A stretch of 64,000 nucleotides of DNA from assembly GCA_014239555.1 (NCBI GenBank), contig JAAZYR010000001.1, positions 248,001-312,000 on the forward strand, read 5' to 3'. A program made the translations under genes and the position numbers. The notes beneath the pieces are model-generated. The model searched no databases, was not told the DNA's origin, and worked only from the letters and a program-made list of their open reading frames with translations. This DNA comes from Acidimicrobiales bacterium (GTDB lineage: Bacteria; Actinomycetota; Acidimicrobiia; Acidimicrobiales; Poriferisodalaceae). Position 1 is the first letter of the stretch, and the number at the start of each line of letters is the position of its first letter. This document shows, in pieces, positions 60,919 to 64,000 of the stretch.

Positions 60919-62036
60919 CAGAGAAGAAAGGCTTCAGCCCACCGCCTTACCCCTATGACCGACTCGATGAACTCAAACCTTTGGGCGCCCACCACCAAGG
61001 CGGGATTGTCGACTGTTCAATTGGAACACCCTTTGACGCGCCACCTCGCGGCGTTATCGCAGCTCTAGGCAGCTCAGATACAGAACGCGGCTATCCACCA
61101 TCTATCGGAACCCCCGAATTTAGGGAAACGGTTGCCATGTGGATGTCGAACCGACTCGGTTGTCAACTGGACTCAGCCCAGGAGATTGCGGCTGCGGTAG
61201 GTACTAAAGAATTCGTCGTAGGGCTGCCTCACTGGATGAAATTGCGACGCCCCGACCGCGACACTGTTTTATATCCAGCGATTAGTTACCCGAGCTATGA
61301 AATGGGAGCGGTATTGGCCGGCTGTCGGGCTGTTCCAGTACCTGTAGACGCAAATTGGTCTATACGACTCGACGCCATCTCCCCTGAAGATCGAGCTCGC
61401 GCGCTTCTTTTGTGGGTCAATACCCCAGGAAACCCAGCCGGCGGCTTGGACGATCTAGAAGCGGCAGCGGCATGGGGACGATCGCACCAAGTGCCGGTAT
61501 TTAGCGACGAGTGTTATTGCGAATTCACATGGGATGGGCCTCCACGCACGATTCTGGCTTCAGGCACCCAAGGCGTGGTGGCGGTGCACTCGCTATCGAA
61601 ACGGTCGAATCTTGCTGGAGTTCGTGTGGGTTTTTACGCAGGTGATCCCGACCTGGTTGGCTACCTGCGCGAAGTCCGTAAGCACGCAGGTTTTATGGTG
61701 CCCGGACCGGCGCAAGCCGCAGCCATCGCTGCGCTCTCCGACCAAGAACATGTGGACAAGCAACGAGAAACCTATCTAGCCCGTCTCCGTCGTTTATCGA
61801 AGGTGATGACAACGATGGGAGTCGAAACGAATCTCCCGAGAGGGGGCTTTTATCTGTGGGTGCCCGCTCCCGATGGGGATGCTTGGGCTTTTACCCGTCA
61901 ACTCGTTGAGCAAATCGGTCTGCTGGCTTCACCGGGAGAGTTCTACGGGTCGAGTGGTGCAGAGCACGTGCGCGTCGCCGCAGTCCAACCTGATGAAAGT
62001 ATCGAACTCTTAGAGCAACGACTTGGAACGAGCTGA
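60915..62036 (+). CDS. dapC: succinyldiaminopimelate transaminase (DapC-type)
   Basis: PLP aminotransferase making N-succinyl-diaminopimelate. Seen: PPPYPYDRLDELKP, SIGTPFDAPP, VNTPGNPAGG, SDECYCEFTWDG and PLP Lys in SLSKRSNLAGVRVGF, the pattern of actinobacterial DapC. 373 residues. ATG at 60915 overlaps the hflX stop. Its stop codon overlaps the start of a 12-codon mini-ORF that leads to dapE. Assignment is strengthened by dapF and dapE on either side. Confidence 0.9.
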   Translation: MTEKKGFSPPPYPYDRLDELKPLGAHHQGGIVDCSIGTPFDAPPRGVIAALGSSDTERGYPPSIGTPEFRETVAMWMSNRLGCQLDSAQEIAAAVGTKEFVVGLPHWMKLRRPDRDTVLYPAISYPSYEMGAVLAGCRAVPVPVDANWSIRLDAISPEDRARALLLWVNTPGNPAGGLDDLEAAAAWGRSHQVPVFSDECYCEFTWDGPPRTILASGTQGVVAVHSLSKRSNLAGVRVGFYAGDPDLVGYLREVRKHAGFMVPGPAQAAAIAALSDQEHVDKQRETYLARLRRLSKVMTTMGVETNLPRGGFYLWVPAPDGDAWAFTRQLVEQIGLLASPGEFYGSSGAEHVRVAAVQPDESIELLEQRLGTS

Positions 62037-62074
62037 TGGCTCTTCACGATCAGACCGTACCCTTGGGTCGGTGA
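62036..62074 (+). other. 12-codon mini-ORF linking dapC and dapE
   Basis: Seen: ATG at 62036 overlaps the dapC stop (TGATG), encodes MALHDQTVPLGR and ends at TGA 62072-62074, which overlaps the GTG start of dapE (GTGA at 62071). Both junctions are the typical forms for translational coupling. It may be a real coupling cistron, or chance if dapE starts at the in-frame TTG 62023. No family can be assigned to a peptide this short. Confidence 0.4.
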
Positions 62075-63126
62075 TCGATCTTCTCGACTTGGCGGCCGAA
62101 CTAGTTGACGTGCCATCAGAGAGTCATCAAGAAACAGCGTTGGCTGACCTTTTCGAATCACGACTCCACACGGCTTCCCATTTGGCTGTGCACCGTCTCG
62201 GAGACAACGTCGTCGCACGTTCTGAACAAGGTCGAGAACACCGGATTGTTATTGCCGGCCACCTTGACACCGTCCCGGCGAATAACAATCAAGGCGCCCG
62301 AATCGAGGGAGACCGCCTCTACGGCCTAGGCGCTTGCGATATGAAGGGCGGCCTTGCTGCTCAGCTGGCAACGGCTCTGGCGGTAAACGAATCGGCTGTT
62401 GACGTGACCTACATTTTTTATTCCTGTGAGGAAGTGGCAGCCGAGCACAATGGCCTGAAACAGTTATTCGATCTTCGACCTGAACTAGTCGCTGGCGATG
62501 TCGCACTGTTGGGTGAGCCAACGTCGGCAACGATCGAGGCCGGATGTCAGGGAACCCTGCGCGTGAAGGCCGTCTACAAAGGCGAGCGCGCTCACACAGC
62601 TCGACCATGGAAAGGCCGCAACGCCATTCATCGGTTGGGGCGTGTGCTGGAATCCCTGAACGGCTATGAAGGACGACGTCCAGTGGTCGATGGCTGTGAA
62701 TACCGCGAAGCAATACAAGCCGTATATGTCGAAGGCGGCGTTGCAGGCAACGTCGTGCCCGATGAAGCGACTCTTACCGTGAACCTTAGATACGCGCCAG
62801 ACCGCAGTCCTGAGGAAGCACAAAGCCACCTAGCAGAACAACTCGAACCTTATGACGAACTAATTATCGATGACCATGCCCAAGGGGCGAGGCCAGCGCT
62901 CGGCCACCCACTTTTACGGACCCTGATTACCCGCAACGAGCTCGAAGTCAGAGCGAAGCTGGGTTGGACCGACGTTGCTCGCTTCGCTGAGCATGGCATC
63001 CCTGCCTCGAACTTCGGAGCCGGAGACGCATCAATAGCCCATACCCGAAACGAGTTCGTCGAACGTCAAGAGATAGAACTTGTGCACTCCGCGTTATTGG
63101 ACTTGCTGACCATTGGTGTGGATTAA
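62071..63126 (+). CDS. dapE: succinyl-diaminopimelate desuccinylase
   Basis: Zinc amidohydrolase (M20 family) that yields LL-diaminopimelate. Seen: GHLDTVP and GLGACDMKGG (first metal ligands and bridging Asp), YSCEEVAAEHNG with the catalytic Glu, GEPTSATIEAGCQGTL, and a lid domain starting ERAHTARPW. GTG at 62071 (351 residues, VIDLLDLAAELVDVPS) matches the family N-terminus better than the open TTG at 62023. Last gene of the rightward cluster; its end overlaps the convergent HAD gene by 4 nt. Confidence 0.92.
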   Translation: MIDLLDLAAELVDVPSESHQETALADLFESRLHTASHLAVHRLGDNVVARSEQGREHRIVIAGHLDTVPANNNQGARIEGDRLYGLGACDMKGGLAAQLATALAVNESAVDVTYIFYSCEEVAAEHNGLKQLFDLRPELVAGDVALLGEPTSATIEAGCQGTLRVKAVYKGERAHTARPWKGRNAIHRLGRVLESLNGYEGRRPVVDGCEYREAIQAVYVEGGVAGNVVPDEATLTVNLRYAPDRSPEEAQSHLAEQLEPYDELIIDDHAQGARPALGHPLLRTLITRNELEVRAKLGWTDVARFAEHGIPASNFGAGDASIAHTRNEFVERQEIELVHSALLDLLTIGVD

Positions 63127-63932
63127 CCGCCCATCATTTCTGCAAGAACCTTGGCGACACCATCTGCAAGATTGGAACGAGTCACTTCATTGGCGACGCC
63201 TTGAGTGTTGGGATGTGCGTTAGCGACCGCTACCCCCCAACCAGCAAACTCAAGCATCGCATTGTCGTTTGGCATATCGCCAAAAGCCACCACCTGCTGT
63301 GGAGTGATTCGCCGTTGGTCGCACAACCTCTTCAGGCCGAAAGCCTTGTCAACACCTGGAGGCATTAATTCAACAAAAGGAAGCCCAGCGTGCATCACGT
63401 TTGCTCGCCCACCAACTAGGGGATTGAGGAGCGTCATTGTTTCATCTGCGGACAGGTCAGGCAGGTTCACCAGGAGCTTATGTACGCGCTGGTCAAGCAA
63501 CGGAATCAAGTCAGAAATATCGGTCTCAGTTGCTCGACCCGCCTGTCGTAACCATCTCCGTTCGGCCACAAATTCGTCGGCCATTTCAGCGCAAAATCCG
63601 GCATCCGGATGGACATCGCGAATTTCTGTTAGCAAGGCGCGCGCATCGGACAGATCCAGGGTCGCAAACTGTGTTGTGATATCTCCCACAGGGTCGTAAG
63701 CCACCGCGCCATTCGCGCACACCAACGTCGTCGGGATCCCCGTTTGGTCAGGTATGGACTTACAGAACCGAGGCGGTCGTCCTGTCACGACAACGAATTC
63801 GATATCAAACTCCTTGAGCCGGCGGAGAACTTCTTTAGTGCGTTGCGAGATTTCTCTATCGGCACCCAAAAGAGTGCCATCAAAATCAGTAGCTACTAAG
63901 GCCACTTGTTGAATCGAAGGACGACTACTCAC
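63123..63932 (-). CDS. HAD-superfamily phosphatase (Cof type)
   Basis: Haloacid-dehalogenase-fold phosphatase with a C2-type cap. Seen: DFDGTLLGADREIS (nucleophile DxDGT), VVTGRPP (motif II Thr), the cap region (about 85-190), Lys in VDKAFGLKRLC and GDMPNDNAML (motif IV). 269 residues from GTG 63932, which overlaps the stop of the preceding minus-strand gene (GTGA); the frame is open to ATG 63965, which would overlap that gene by 37 nt. Substrate unknown; sugar phosphates or flavin precursors are usual. Confidence 0.87.
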   Translation of the reverse strand: MSSRPSIQQVALVATDFDGTLLGADREISQRTKEVLRRLKEFDIEFVVVTGRPPRFCKSIPDQTGIPTTLVCANGAVAYDPVGDITTQFATLDLSDARALLTEIRDVHPDAGFCAEMADEFVAERRWLRQAGRATETDISDLIPLLDQRVHKLLVNLPDLSADETMTLLNPLVGGRANVMHAGLPFVELMPPGVDKAFGLKRLCDQRRITPQQVVAFGDMPNDNAMLEFAGWGVAVANAHPNTQGVANEVTRSNLADGVAKVLAEMMGG

Positions 63933-64000
63933 AAGCCGTAACGACTGGGTTCGGTTCTCAACCATTCACCGATCGTTTCTCCGACCATGATCGAAGTTGG
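63929..64000 (-). CDS. C-terminal end of an unidentified gene (partial)
   Basis: The last 23 codons of a minus-strand gene run in from the right edge and end at TGA (63929-63931). The visible peptide ends GEWLRTEPSRYGL. The GTGA overlap with the HAD start supports its being real. Too short to identify. Confidence 0.45.
   Translation of the reverse strand, partial: PTSIMVGETIGEWLRTEPSRYGL

Noticed and set aside
1-64000. CRISPR arrays, tRNA or rRNA genes, riboswitches
   Set aside because: No regularly spaced repeats, cloverleaf sequences or rRNA stretches were found; gaps before dapA, dapB and the transport genes show no known riboswitch pattern.

Overview
The window looks like chromosomal DNA of a free-living actinobacterium, probably a marine Acidimicrobiia-type lineage. 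This is inferred from gene content and order; no rRNA is present to prove it. The evidence is the actinobacterial housekeeping order, actinobacterial families (an F420-type luciferase-like oxidoreductase, a DUF4916 Nudix-fold protein, a diiron ferritin-like protein, a CTDWQ-type winged-helix protein) and LexA boxes of the GAAC-N4-GTTC type in front of recA. I found no tRNA, rRNA, CRISPR array, transposase, integrase or plasmid/phage origin. No gap without a gene exceeds about 260 bases.

Backbone. Two conserved blocks frame the window. The left block is rpsO-pnp-dapB ... dapA-rnj-ftsK (1-14.8 kb). The right block is rimO-pgsA-cinA-thpR ... recA ... miaB-miaA-dapF-hflX-dapC-dapE (47-63 kb). In many actinobacteria these form one nearly continuous run. 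Here it is opened at four places by catabolic or accessory genes: (a) 3.9-9.7 kb, a sugar kinase, a DedA-like membrane protein, an acyl-CoA ligase, an SDR, a diiron protein and a winged-helix protein between dapB and dapA; (b) 14.8-47 kb, a ~32 kb block between ftsK and rimO; (c) an F420-type oxidoreductase and an enoyl-CoA hydratase between thpR and recA; (d) an interrupted Baeyer-Villiger monooxygenase gene and a thioesterase between recA and miaB, where recX is often found. Five lysine/diaminopimelate genes (dapA, dapB, dapC, dapE, dapF) lie on the backbone.

The 32 kb block is rich in oxidative and hydrolytic catabolism. It holds a P450, a BVMO followed by a lactonase-like SMP-30 protein and an alpha/beta hydrolase, two phytanoyl-CoA-type and one TauD-type Fe/2-oxoglutarate dioxygenases, two nitroreductases, an alkylsulfatase-like enzyme, an acyl-CoA dehydrogenase, a thiolase, several SDRs and three exporters. 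It also carries a class of DNA polymerase A with an intact-looking proofreading domain and an unusually enlarged fingers/palm connection, three aminotransferases and a copper-type P-ATPase. Almost no transcription factors are encoded; the only candidate is the winged-helix protein near 9.1 kb.

The observations most worth checking are: the in-frame TGA in the BVMO downstream of recA; the unusual PolA; a Cys-to-Ser change at the first catalytic position of DapF; loss of the Ser/Lys pair in the deamidase-like half of CinA; a 12-codon mini-ORF chained between dapC and dapE by stop/start overlaps; the tandem LexA boxes of recA; and the BVMO-lactonase-hydrolase module.
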